Shown here: piece by piece, positions 24,221-37,466 of the stretch
Layout of the letters: each line of letters opens with the position of its first letter
Position numbering within the stretch: the first letter of the stretch is position 1
NCBI GenBank assembly: GCA_949987565.1
Contig: OX465110.1
Span: 21,099,773 to 21,163,772 of the forward strand
DNA length: 64,000 bases
DNA from: Luidia sarsii
Lineage: Eukaryota; Echinodermata; Asteroidea; Paxillosida; Luidiidae
Direction of reading: 5' to 3'
Notes under the pieces: generated by a model
What the model was told of the DNA's origin: nothing
Databases searched by the model: none
The model's input: the letters and a program-made list of their open reading frames with translations, nothing else
Position numbers and translations under genes: made by a program

Positions 24221-27200
24221 TGCAGATGGGAATGGTTGGAAACTCTTGCCAGTATACCAATGATCTGTCCTACCTTATAAATTGCACACTTCATCTGCAA
24301 GTATTGATGTGATATCCTCAAGCAGGAATCTCACTAGAATGACCTTTCAAGCAGATTTGAATCTACCGGTACGTACCGTTCTTACTTAATAAGTAACATC
24401 TTGTCTAGAAACTGGCCTGTCTTCTATATGTTCCTGCTATTTACCTTTTGGTAGTCACTTTACTGGGCTATTTTATGTGTAAATCCAGGCAAATGGGTCT
24501 TACATATGGGGTTGAATTGGGGTCAGCCGTGACTCCTATCTGTTCTCCCAGAGTTCATGGCAATTCTGATGTGGTTTTCATGAAGTAAAGACAAATGTGA
24601 AAGTGATCTTTTTTCCACTGTACTCGTGGGGCTTGTGATTAGAAAGAACAAGTCCCCTCAGTGTGGTAATACAGATGGATCATTGGGCAAGAGGACTGGG
24701 CTGCTGGTGGCTTTCCAATCAACTCAGGTTTGGATTCCCACGACGACCCTCACATTCTTCCCAAGGCCACAGGGATGTCCTGTCTGGAAAAAAAACCAAA
24801 ACACCCAAAACAAAACTAGAGGTTCTTTTAGCAACTTTGAAAATGCCCCAACCATCCATCTGTTGAATACATTGTGATTGTCTTGTAGTTGACTTGCCGA
24901 CTCTAGGGTACCACTTCCAAAACGTCAATACTATGAAATGACTCTTATACAGAGAACCAAGAATTCAACTACATGTATACTCAGGTTTTCCTCTGACAAA
25001 TTGCTTTCTTTTCCTAAGATTGAAACTGTTGGAGATGATTAGGTTTAAAAATTAATTCCCTTAAGAGAATATCTACTTGTGACTTGTTGTCAAGTCAAGA
25101 ACCTGTCTCTGTTTATGGCCTTTGATTTTGTAGTTTGAAGAAAGCCCTGATTACTCTGTCAGGCAGTACAAGGTTCATCTTGAAGCTAACTTGATGGTTC
25201 ATGGTTAATGTCCCCAACTGACTCACACCTATTGCAGGATGATTTCATATCCAGCTTGTCTGGGCATTTTGCGACCTTGCCATTCAAACTAGACAGCCTT
25301 AAGGGTTGATTTTATTAGCAGTCTTGGCATTACTCATGCGATGATATGGTTGGTTCACTACCCTGATGCTTGTAAATCACTGCTTGGAAGGCAAACAGAA
25401 TCTTTGTGGAGTCTGACTACTGAAGGGTTAGCAAGCTTGGGTATGGTTTCCTCATCCTTTCCCTTCTACCCTTTACTTAAGTAGCTACACTCCTAGCTGC
25501 CCTATCGGTAACCTACTCTACCATTCCTTGTAATCGTTAATGATATCCTCTCTGTAAAGGAGCAATTTTATCACTTTTCCATTTCTCTGTAAATTGAGAA
25601 GACCACTTTCCATTCCTGATCCCCTCAACTATCAAGTTCCTTGATGAAGCTCCCCGCCCGATCTAGTTTCCTATTGGTTGGCACAGACCCAAAGTAAGTC
25701 TGCCTTCTCTGGGTTTTGTGGGCCAAGCCTGTAGAGGGGTCCCCCAACCAGCCCCTGCAAAGGGCTCAGAGTCCATGAATGTTCCAGGTCCATTTTGACT
25801 TGGAGCCAATCTTTCGCTGGATGTCCCACTCAGCCAGGCCCCTGGATGCCCCCCATTACTCCACTTTTAAAGGAACCTTTATACACCTGAACTATAATCC
25901 TTTCCACTTGATCAAAATGGTAGAAAACATCGCAGGCGGACTGAATCAATTATTTGGTTTTGTTGTTATTATTTGAGGGACGATGCCTTTTTTTCAGAAT
26001 TACCCCCTTTTCCTTGTCTAACAGATGGCATTTCTTTGAAGATTTGAGGTTTAAGTATTGCTCCTTTAAGACACTATCCACTTTATCCTACTGGATTAAC
26101 TTGAAGAAGCTGAAGAAGGGAAAGGTTGCTAGCATGCTGACAATAGTGCAGCTGCTGCCTATATCACATCTATACATGTGGCAAATGGTCTTCACATGTA
26201 TTGGTGCATGCATGCAGGAATGTCAGGTCTGTAAACTGCTTGCTCAGGCTGTGTACAAACTCCACTCCACCTCCACACCCTGCTTGACTAGGATCCCAGA
26301 ATGTGCCATGAATGCGTGGGAAGACAGTTGCAATCCTTCTAAAGAAAAGTGGATGTTTACCCAGCCTTTGTTCTTAATAGACTGGTATATCGGGGTATTA
26401 TTTGTAAGTCAAGGTGACTGATATCACTGGGTGTACTGCCCTATACCCTAGGGATTTGGATTACTCTAAATCCTATATTGTCATGAAATGCTACCCCCTA
26501 TTGATCCATAGACAGGTGTATACTTCATTACTCCTATTTTAAGACTGAATTTATGGATCAAGATGAGAAAGAAGGAATCCATTGTTTGATTTTTTTTTGG
26601 GGGGGGGGTGTGTATTTTTGTAAGGATCCATTTATATTTGTTGCCCAGTTCACTTTAAAGGAGTTCACCAGATTCACAAGCGACAAAATGACTTCCAAAT
26701 GAAAAGTTTGTTGACCTTAACCCTGCTTTGATTGGGTGGGGGTAGTGACAAGTTTGTCTTCTTTCCCTTTCAGATGAATCCATCGTATTCTGGGGACTAG
26801 ACCTCCCTTCACATATCTGAGTCATGTCAGTACAGAAACAATTTCAGTTGTAGATGGAAACCTTTCTCTGTGATTATTCTTTGGGCTAAATACTTGAGTC
26901 GTTTGAAAAGTATTGGGCGTCTCTTCCTCAATTCATCTCTCTCTCTCTCTCTCACACTCCTGGAAATCTGACCAGACTTCTGCCACTCATTAGCTTCCCC
27001 TGAAATGGGGAAATATTCGCTTTGTTTGGAAAGGTCATGGACAAAAAACAAAAGTGTAGAAAGATGGAATTAAAGTAATCGTTGTTGCATGTACAAAAAA
27101 CAAAAAAACACAAAAGTCTTATTATCCTGTATGTGTGTGAAACTCCCTCTTATTATTTTATTATTTTTCTCTTTTTTCCTAATTATTATTAATTATTATC

Positions 27201-30200
27201 ATTTTTATTGTTACCATTATTTATTATTGTTATATTATTTTGGGTTCACTTTCATGTGCTAGCAATATATATAATTATTTCCCTTTAAAGAATTGCTGTT
27301 GTTTATGTGTATATGACATATTATAATTATAATTCTTCCTTTTGCTTTTGATGTTGTGTATGACATCATGAATGGTACTGTTATGGGTTAAGGACACATC
27401 TGTTGAGGTAAACTGTGCCGAGAGCAAGTTGTTTTCTTTGGGATTATTTATAAGAAATAGAGCCACCACATTCTACTTATGATGGAGTGGGGCAAATATG
27501 CAAGCACAATGTATCATTTGATAAAAGCGTGGAGGAAACTAAAAATAAAAACAACAACCCCGAAAAATGAAAAAAAAAATTAATAAATTAAAAATTAAAA
27601 TAATAAAAAAAATGCCAATGTATCATTGAGAGAAGTTGACCCCCAAATATGATATGCCCGTTGGAAAACCTAAGAGGTTAAGCTTTTTCTTTTCTCAAGC
27701 TTGTTGCAAAAAAAAACCAAAAAAAAAACTGGTTGGGGATGCTGTGTGTTGTCTGGTAAAAGGTACTGTGGCTTTGAGTATTGAACCATGCAGAATTGGA
27801 ACAAATGTACAGTATATGAAAGGATATAACATCTCCTACAATATGGCTGCCGAATGGGTGATGTCACATGATCACCGACTGAGCCAATCCCGTCACCCCA
27901 TCCTTGTAATAGTTGGGAGAAATCTCATCTTGTGCTAAATGCCACGTCTGCATGTGGACCCAGTACTCTTTCCTGGGGTTCTGCTTGTGCCTTCTTAGAA
28001 TTTGTGGCAGCCATGCTTTCTTAACATGATCGGGCCAATCAAAACCATCGGACAACTTGCATGCTGGGATTGCTTGAAGTTAAACACTGCCCTCTGTTGG
28101 CCAGAAGAAGCAAGTGAGAGCCAAGATGTCCACTAGTGCTGACTGATTCCTTGCGAGTAGAGATGGTTTCAGAGATGCTACTTGGCCTGTTTGGTACTGT
28201 CAGTGCTGCCTCAATGTTGCCATATATTTTATAAGACACCAGCCTATCTGATCACTTTGGCCTCGTTGTGTTGGAGTGGAATCTTAATTAAGAACTGATA
28301 CACTAATTGTTTCTCATAGGACCAAGTCCTTTGTAATGCCATCATGCCGTCATTATGAAGCTCATTTTCATCAATGTGTTGCCTGTACTTAAAGAGCGTC
28401 AAACAATCCTTGGCTTGCCTCCACACACAAACCAAGCTACCTGATTCTTGGCACTATGCTGTTTCATGAGGTCATTGTGGCTATACCTGATCTCTCAATC
28501 CAAAGATTTCAGGTTGCATTAATGTCACATTCAGTGATGACTTCCACAAAGGTTTTTGGTAAGAGACAAAGCTGAGGTTTGAAAGCCCTTATTTCACCAG
28601 CAGACTTTGAATTAATATTCATGAGATGTAATTGATATTTATTATATGCATTCTCATGTTGATTTATGCAAAACTGATCTAAATCACTGACTGCCTCATT
28701 TTTTTCTTTATAAGTTGACAAAGCTGTGCTGGCCCCTCCCCTTTTTCTGTCTCTGGTTACAGCCTGATAAATATTCAAGGTTACCTCATGCTTATTCATG
28801 ATGCTTCATTAGAGGGAGTCAAGCACTGACTTTGAATGCCACTGCTCATAATGTAATTAGCATAATTAATGAGGTGTAAGCTATTGCCCTATATAAAGTG
28901 CCTGTGATGTTTAACTCCTTCCGTGGAGGGGAAAAAACTCGTGCCTTTTGTGCTGTTGATTTTTTCCATCTTTGTATGTGTGGAAATGGGACGTGTTTCT
29001 GGGCACTTTCTTTGAAATCGGAAGAAATTGACGCCATTTTTTCTTTTTGTTCAATTAACAGTATTAATGAAGTCCAGATCTTGTAAAGAAAGTGGAAGAC
29101 AAAGGGCATGAGAAAGAACCTGTTCAGTCAAATGCTTTATCAAATGACACACCTGTTGACCAGTTGGTATAGCTTATATATTCGCCTAGTCTTGACTCGC
29201 TCACGTGGGACTGGTTCAATAGCCGCTGTGCTTGTGTACATCTACAGCAGTAGCTACTGAGTGACAGAGGGCACATTGAATGGTGCTAAATCAAGGGGTA
29301 TCTCAAATGTCTTGGGCATCAGGGAATGTTACTGATAGACACTAACCAGCAAGGATTCTGCTCATGATGCTTAGTGCAGAATCTATGCCATTATCTGGTC
29401 CTTAAGTAAGACAGACTTCTGCGGGAATTTCTTTTTGAAATTACCCACAGAGATTGAAAGAGTCATTGAAGATAGGCACTGACAAAGATACTATATTATC
29501 AATTATCCAAAATGAATTCAGATTCATTTGACAGCCTACTATTTATGAGGTCAAAGTAATCTTTCAGAGACCACTTTCTGCTGAGTTGCATTTATATGAA
29601 TGCCGTCGATTGCAACAATCCAATTAACATCCTGTAAGACCAACATGACAGCGAGAAATGAGAACTAAAAGATAACAATTATCAGCTCAATGAGCGATCT
29701 AATTGGAAAACAGTTGGAATTAAAAAATACCACAAACTCAAAATGTCTACTTTAAAATCTGAGCAACAGAAACATTAATATTCATGCATTGTTTTATTCA
29801 ATTTAAATATAATGTTTTATCACTGAGAAAACATTAGCATTTATGGTTTTATTTTCCCTGAGATTTAACTACCCCAAGCTGTACCAAATTTCATACAATA
29901 TTGAATGTTAACAGCCTCTTCATCTAACAGGCTTTTGTCAAAATGTCCTTATGATAAAATTATCATGAAAGCAGAGTACATGTACATTTAACTACAATAT
30001 TCACATCTGGTGCAGACAAATGGTATCATAATGTTCATTAAGCATACAGACAAGCCAATCATTCATAACAGTTAACAACCAGGTTACTCAAAGATTTATT
30101 CAACAAGTCTTTTCATTCTTAAGTTGTGGAACTGTCAGGGATTCCTCAGACTTTTTTTCGAGGGAGTGGACAAGAACATAAGAGACAGCCAAGTGAATGA

Positions 30201-31217
30201 CAGCCAAGATTGTCATGTACTAATAACCAAACTATACAAATGAAAAAGCTTGAATACGTATCAACTGAGCTCCAAGAAAATAGGAAATGAAGACAAGAAC
30301 ATTGATAAATAATTCCATCGATAAATGCAAAATGATGTGAAAGTTATGACTTGCAAGAATTGAAAGAGGTAACATTGAAGAAAAACATTTCTCTTCATAG
30401 GCAAGAACAGTTTCTAGGATAGCTACTTGTACCTTGAAGAGTAAAATGGTACATTGATATCCAACTTTTGAGTCTCCCTCACTAGACGCACATTGCATGA
30501 TTAGGGACACACTTATTACACTAAAATTACACAAATTTAGAAGGACCATCCAACAGTGGCAAAAATAGGGCATACCATTTCTAAAACAGTTGTTGCTACT
30601 CTTGTCCATTTAGGCAGGGGTATTGAATGCTTAATAAACAAACCAAACTATACAAGTTGGGGAACCAGACTTTCTACAGTCATCACTTTTCTGTGTAAAG
30701 AATTTCTCTGTTCTAATTCAGTTCATGCCCTGTGCCATTTGGTAAAGCAGACATACTTTCCACTTCCACACTACCTTTTTTATTTCATTTTTTCGTATTT
30801 TGATTTATTTTAAGTGACCAAGTTTCATTTCAAATGCTATGCTCTGTGTAAGACAAAAATGTATAACAAGGGGAAAATGTTGAAGAGAGAGTTTATTGAT
30901 ATATCAATGTGCTGGATATTATTAGTAAGAGCAGGTCTTCTTTGTGGAGAAATAAAACTACACACTGCAAAAAATTCAAGTTGAAAGAAATGTTCTTGTA
31001 ATCGTCAATAGTTACACAGGAGTTCAGTTTCCATAAAATGATACACTAGTTATTTTGGTTTCCATGGCTACCTTCAGGAGATGTGCACTGTCCTAAATAC
31101 AAAGCAAATTCATATTTTATAATTGGGACAAACATTTGCCTAATTATGAATACAAGTCATTTAGTGCAATAATTGTTGATCGGTTTTGGAACAAACGAAT
31201 GTTGTTTATCATAGTCT

Positions 31218-32060
31218 GAGCCATTTCCAAGCTACCCCTAGCCTTAGCCATTACCAAGCTACCCCTAGCCTTTGTCATTACCAAGCTACCCCTAGCCTTA
31301 GTCATTGCCAAGCTACCCCTAGCCTTAGCCATTGCCAAGCTACCCCTAGCATTAGCAATTGCCAAGCTACCCCTAGCCTTAGCCATTGCCAAGCTACCCC
31401 TAGCCTTTGTCATTACCAAGCTACCCCTAGCATTAGCCATTGCCAAGCTACCCCTAGCCTTAGCCATTACCAAGCTACCCCTAGCCTTAGTCATTGCCAA
31501 GCTACCCCTAGCCTTAGTCATTGCCAAGCTACCCCTAGCCTTAGCCATTGCCAAGCTACCCCTAGCATTAGCCATTGCCAAGCTACCCCTAGCCTTAGCC
31601 ATTGCCAAGCTACCCCTAGCATTAGCCATTGCCAAGCTACCCCTAGCCTTAGCCATTACCAAGCTACCCCTAGCCTTTGTCATTACCAAGCTACCCCTAG
31701 CCTTTGTCATTACCAAGCTACCCCTAGCCTTAGTCATTGCCAAGCTACCCCTAGCCTTAGCCATTACCAAGCTACCCCTAGCCTTAGCCATTGCCAAGCT
31801 ACCCCTAGCATTAGCCATTGCCAAGCTACCCCTAGCCTTAGCCATTGCCAAGCTACCCCTAGCCTTAGCCATTGCCAAGCTACACCTAGCCTTAGTCATT
31901 GCCAAACTACCCGTAGCATTAGTCATTCCCAAGCTGCCCCTACTCTTAGCCATAACCAAGCTACCCCTAGCCTTAGCCATAACCAAGCTACCCCTAGCCT
32001 TAGCCATTACCAAGCTACCCCTAGCCTTAGCCATTACCAAGCTACCCTTAGCCATTAGCC
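31218..32060. repeat. 27-bp minisatellite, about 31 copies (left block)
   Basis: Unit of 27 bp built on CCAAGCTACCCCTAGCCTTA plus GCCATTG, with variants GTCATTG, CCATTAC and AGCATTA. The period is a multiple of 3, which opens long frames on both strands with a 9-residue period (SHCQATPSL or MAKARGSLA). The array resumes at 33082, so about 1 kb of unrelated DNA separates two parts of one array. Confidence 0.95.
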
Positions 32061-33081
32061 ATGTACATGTTCAATGTACATGTACATGTACGTGTACTGC
32101 ACATGTACAGTCTTGTACATGTACTGCACATGTACATGTACAGTCTTGTACATGTGCACGTGTGCACACATACAGTGTGTTGTTACAATTCTGCGCGTAG
32201 TCTGGTTTCGGCCCCACTGATCCTTTAGTATCGCTATTGCTTTACCTAGAGACGGAAACCAGACCTAGACTTGACAACCTCTCCAACGTCGTGAAGGTAA
32301 AATGTTCATATTAACTTAGAAAACGTTATTTTTTTTTGCATAAAATAAATAACTAAATTGTCTCAGTCGTCGGGCGCGGCTTTGGGGTAAAGTTGAACTA
32401 TTTTCGTCGCGCAATAACGACTCTCAAACCGCTCTAGAACTATAGTAGAACTAGACAAGAAGTCTACATTTATTATGTTTTCACAAGCCCAGGTTTTTGA
32501 GAAGCCTTTACAAATACAATTAGTCGAATGATAATTATTAAGTTTATATCCGGAACGGCATTGATTTGTTGGACAGGTCGGAGCACGTACTTCGGTTGAC
32601 CGCGAAACGCGAAACATCGTTGATAACTTGTTAACATACTGAGTTCTATCTGGCTCTATAGTATAAACTATGCCTGTAATAAACATTACAGTATTTGTTA
32701 GAAAACAAGTGTGTAAGGACTGGTGGAAGTCTACTAATCATTGCACACACTGGACGGCGGTCTCGCAGCGTGCACAAATCACGATGACGAGTACGACCCC
32801 AAAAGGCGTTTTTAATGAAGATGTGGTCGACAAATGCCTTAAATTTCTGACACAAAACATAATTATTTGCATTTTTAACTGATGTGAAAAAACAAAAACA
32901 AAAGTGATAAAACATTCACGGTTTTGCAAAAATCAAAACCGAAAACCATCTCCAAGGCAAAACTGAAAAAAACCTGGAAAAAAGAAAGAAAAACCACTCA
33001 AACTACAGTCCGCCCCCAACGAAATTTGGCAGCCCCCCCCCCACTGCCCTCCATGAAAAAATTCCTGGCTACGCCGCTGCC
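32061..33081. mobile_element. CpG-rich segment splitting the 27-bp array; candidate insertion
   Basis: Starts with a TACATG/GCACATG run (32065-32165), then about 640 bp noticeably richer in CG dinucleotides than its surroundings. It ends with CTCCATGAAAAAATTCCTGG and CTACGCCGCTG. Read on the minus strand that end is CAGCGGCGTAGCCAGGAA, which resembles the CAG...GCGTAGCC termini seen in several DNA-transposon groups. A matching left terminus was not found, so the element is truncated, or only the right end is transposon-derived. Two minus-strand open frames (32363-32686 and 32646-32915) match nothing I recognise. Confidence 0.45.
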
Positions 33082-33185
33082 AGCTACCCCTAGCCTTAGC
33101 CATTGCCAAGCTACCCCTAGCCTTAGCCATTACCAAGCTACCCCTAGCCTTAGCCATTGCCAAGCTACCCGTAGCCTTAGTCATA
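33082..33185. repeat. 27-bp minisatellite, about 4 copies (right block)
   Basis: The same unit and orientation as the block at 31218-32060, resuming directly after the CTACGCCGCTG end of the intervening segment. Confidence 0.92.
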
Positions 33186-34295
33186 TCATAATCATATAGC
33201 TTTGTTAGTTGACTGATCCTGGCTACAAAAGTGAGCTGAATCCCCCAGACCCCCACTGACCCAAGGTCACAGATCCTACCCAGTAAAATCAAGAGTCAAC
33301 AGAAATTGGTGAGACAGTAGTGTTGGTGTTTCAGAGGTAGCTATAAACTTAAAGATAGCACCAAGTGAAAGATGCATGGGGGGGGGGGGGTATGTATTGC
33401 AATCCTTCAAAAGAGCATTTAAACTAGTGGACATCATAGAACTCATTCAGGCTCCTTCTGTGTGCTTATTGACTCCTAGGTTTAGAATCCTTTAACCTTA
33501 GTCTGATTCTGAATCTGACAAGTGAATTTCATCCTTAGCCTGAATCTAAACGAGAATTATTCTGATCCGTATCCTGTTTCTAGTCTGACTGATTGTGAAG
33601 GGTACATCTTGAATCATACATCTATCCTGTAAATAAAATCTGTGCCCATGTTTTAACAATTCCGCTAAATCATTTCCCAAACGGTCAGATGATGAAAAGA
33701 AAAAAATCTGAAGAAAAAGGGGAGGATGAACTTTTGCTATTATTTACAGTATAAGATAAGAACACCACAAATCTGGTGTCACTGTTACTCTTGAATTTGA
33801 TGGAAAGATACGTTATTTGAAATCCCCACAAAATATGTATTTTAGAGAAAAATTGGACTATATTTTTTAAATACCTGAATGAAATTTTCCCAAACATAAA
33901 TGCAGCCTTTATATGTTCCCTAGCTCTAGAAAATATTTTTTTATATTAAACCCAGCACAAAAAAATTTATGTACAAGGCCTTACACGGCAAAACCTAAGA
34001 AATATACCTCCTAATTTATGCCTGCATTTGATTAATTAAATTCAAATTGAAGAAGGAAATTAGTGAGTTGCTGAGAGTGCAATCACCTTCCCGTGTAAAG
34101 ACATCAAGGTCATATCGTCAATAACCCTTTTACTCTTGGGAGACAGCTCTGGGGAAGCTTCCTAAATCAAGCACAATCTATACGCATACAAGATATTCCT
34201 ATGGCACATTCCTGGGATTGACAGAAAATTGAGACATTGAACCCTGAGGAGTCAAGTTTGTTAACCTTGACTCTTGAGAGGTTTCTCAGGCTAAC

Positions 34296-34425
34296 TGTAG
34301 GGTCTTAGTGTAGGGTCTTAGTGTAGGGTCTTAGTGTAGGGTCTTACTGTAGGGTCTTAGTGTAGGGTCTTACTGTAGGGTCTTACTGTAGGGTCTTACT
34401 GTAGGGTCTTACTGTAGGGTCTTAC
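34296..34425. repeat. 13-bp tandem repeat, 10 copies
   Basis: Ten exact-length copies of TGTAGGGTCTTAG or TGTAGGGTCTTAC. The last base switches between G and C along the array. Confidence 0.95.
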
Positions 34426-34841
34426 TGAATCGAACAGTCACTGATACACTGCACCTTGTATATATTTATGGTCTAATAGATCCCTTTACAATCATAATCC
34501 AAGCAGGGCATATTTTGCATTTCACATTTGATAAAGAAAAATGTTGCAAACTGCTGTGAGAAAATGTTGATGAAGCGTCTTCGGACTATTCAACCACATG
34601 GTCTCAACATCCAGGAGGGTAATGACCAACACCATGCAGCTTTCTGATAATCCTTCTTTTGTGTTCAGTCCTTCACACTTCTCTCTTTGATCGTTCCCCC
34701 TCTTCTCACTAATCCCTACTGTACTCCTTGCCCTTCCCTTTGATCTCTCCCTACCAGCTTTCCTCTTTGTCCTTTGTTTCTCACCCGTGTCCTATTCACT
34801 CTCTTCCCCCTTCCTTCGTGTACATGTATCTGTTTTGTCCT

Positions 34842-34912
34842 TGTCACTCTGCCTTTGAGAAAGGTCCTGCTAGGTTCAAAATGTCAGGCCCACTAAATTT
34901 TGAGATATATGC
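34842..34912 (+). mobile_element. Fold-back element, right-half fragment
   Basis: Begins CACTCTGCCTTTGAGAAAGG, then TCCTGCTAGGTTCAAAATGT and CAGGCCCACTAAATTTTGAG. The left arm is absent. A more diverged relative (GTCTTATTAGGATCAAAACG) follows at about 34958-35000. Confidence 0.75.
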
Positions 34913-37399
34913 GTTTCACATTTAATGAAATATAATGTAGCCTTATAACTTTTGAGTGGTCTTATTAGGATCAAAACGTTGGACGCTCTAGCTTTTCAAA
35001 ATGTGAATATATTTTTGACATTTTTGTCAGCCGGACTTTCACACAAATTACTTTGCCGGTTTTATTTGTGCCATAGTTAACATGTAAAAGATGTGAATAG
35101 GGGGTTATAAGAAATCACGATATAGGAAAAGTAAAGAAATCCAACCGTCACAAGCTCACAGACATGGATGAACCTAGAGATATAATATGGAATAATTGAT
35201 GTAAAAGTTTGCACTGTGCCAACAATTTTGTTGAGGTGGAATCTGTATATATGGTTAAAATTCGTCCTGATACGGGTGAATTAAAAACAATAAGAGTAAA
35301 AGCTGATAAAATATATCCTTGGCAGAAGGCTTAGTCAGGATAAAGGTATCATGACTCTTTCCAGTTGAAGCTAATGTCATGTTCATGTTTGGATTGTAGA
35401 CAGTGTTTGTTTTTTATCTGCAAGTTGTGGTTTCACTTCCAAGCTCATCCTGTTTGCCTTTGCCACTTTTTGTTTTGTCCGCATCGTGGGAATCTTCTTT
35501 GACCATTTGTTTGGAGGTTAGAGGTTAAGATCAGTTTAGTCATTGGCGGCAGTTTCATCAATTCCTGCATGGTGTATCTGATGCGATTAGAAGGTTTGTC
35601 TTCAGCCAATCATTAGACTATACAGTTTGTCCACAGGAGTCCAACCCCTACTGTCCAAGTTCAGTCTTTCCTGCTGACGACTGATGTCAGTTCATGCAGT
35701 CTGGGTTTATTTTTATCCCTACCTCCCGCAGTGCAAACCTGTGTAGAACCCAACCATTACCTGCTTGCCTGTTTGTTGCTAGCACTCTGAGCCTTCAAGC
35801 AAATGCTGTGAGAAATAGAAACCCAACACAAGACTACAGCTGCCCAAGGGGTGTCCACATGAAAATTGTATTGCTAGCTTTTTCTATAAAAAAAAGAAAG
35901 GCACAACCGGAAAAAATGGTAACATGACACTTCATGTCTGCACTGTTTGGAATGCAATTCTTTCCTCCATTATCTGTTTTAAGCATACACACATGGATAT
36001 GAAATTCAGACAATTTTAATAATAAGATTATTCCTTAAAGGTATGATGAACTGGATGGATGTACTGATATCGTGCTGAAATATATCTATATTGAGGATGG
36101 TTCAAACAAGAACAGAGGGATTTTTCAGACGATTTGTTAGACTGCATGTACTCTGCAACTGTGATTTGTTAACCATATTGCGAGCACAAAGTCCTAAACG
36201 AATGTTTTGATATTGATTCAATGAAATAAAGACAGCCCAACATAGAACTACAGGTAGTTATGTTTATTCAAAATGCATCATGTAGAAATGAAGTCTATTT
36301 TGAAAATCCATCTTCATTCCATGATTACAATTATATGGTTTAGTAAAAAATAATAACACAGAAAATGATCATTGTTCAGTTTACATTTGATCACATGAAC
36401 CTACTGAAAGAAATATTATAGATATAGATCTATAATACTGGTTGCCTTTTTGAAGTTAAGTTAAAACTGGTTTGTGAAGTTTGATGTGCAAGTATTTTTT
36501 CTTGCTTGTGATTTAATCAAACTCGTCAGCCCTTGCTTCATTTCCTCTCCCTGGGACTGGTCGGAGGAGTTTTAGAGTAGATGTCTGCGAGCTGCAATCA
36601 AGGTGGCAAGAGAATTTGCATTTCAAATTTCTCCTCATAAACTGGGTTCTTCAACTGAGCATCGGGCTGTCTGTAGAGTCCAGGATGGAACCTGAGTCTG
36701 ATGGATCAGCAATGACCTTGTGGCTTGAAATCTGAGCCCAGGAACCCTCTCACCACGGGCCCTCTATCTTCTACCCTGCGGGAGCTTGCTTAATAACTTA
36801 ATCTCTACGCTGATAACTTAATCTCTGCACTGATTTCATTATGACTGAAGACTAAGGATCACAAATCTTAACAAGCCTGGTTTCTGTGAAGAAGGCTAGT
36901 TTTTGTTGATTAATTTTTTGGGGGGGTTCGATTTAGGGGATGATGTTTTGAAGGAAAAGTCTATCACTTGGATTACAGGTTTTGGGTTTTCTTCTGGATG
37001 AGTATTGATTCAAGTTACTTGAAGTGTAATCAACCAAGCTTGTTCATATCACCACCAAGTTGTCTTTGATCACTAATCTTAGGTTGGTCTTGGTAAATTC
37101 TTTCCACACAACCCAATATTTTACTCTTTTATCTCATTATTCCATTTGTCTCTGGGTAATGTCCCTATTAAAGTCCTTAAGATCCAATGTTTTCTTATTT
37201 TCCATCCTGTCCATACAGACTTCAATCAATGCCTTTGCATTCATCTTTCTGTTTCTTCATATGAATGTGTTTCATGTTTTTCTCCATTGGTTTGAACACT
37301 ACTATTTACATTAGGCCCTATATACTTTTTGTTTCATTCTGAGAATCAGAAAAAGTTTTCAAAGAATGTATTAAGTCAGTCATTGAGGAAACAACTTAA

Positions 37400-37466
37400 A
37401 GTGATATAAAAAAAAATTCAACTGCTTACTGACTAAAATTACCAAAATGCAAATCTCAAAATTGAG
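37400..37466 (-). mobile_element. Fold-back family tail, inverted fragment
   Basis: The reverse complement reads CTCAATTTTGAGATTTGCAT, then TTTGGTAATTTTAGTCAGTA and GCAGTT, ending TATATCAC, which matches the tail of the family. Confidence 0.7.

Noticed and set aside
25954..26421. 155-codon plus-strand frame with a Cys-containing C-terminal half
   Set aside because: Opens at TTG, not ATG; no recognisable domain and no convincing splice pair.
30232..30609. 125-codon minus-strand frame, hydrophobic
   Set aside because: No motif, no conservation evidence available, surrounded by AT-rich noncoding DNA.
31144..32058. Roughly 300-codon frames on both strands with a 9-residue period
   Set aside because: Artefact of the 27-bp minisatellite; both strands are open because the period is divisible by 3 and the unit lacks stops.
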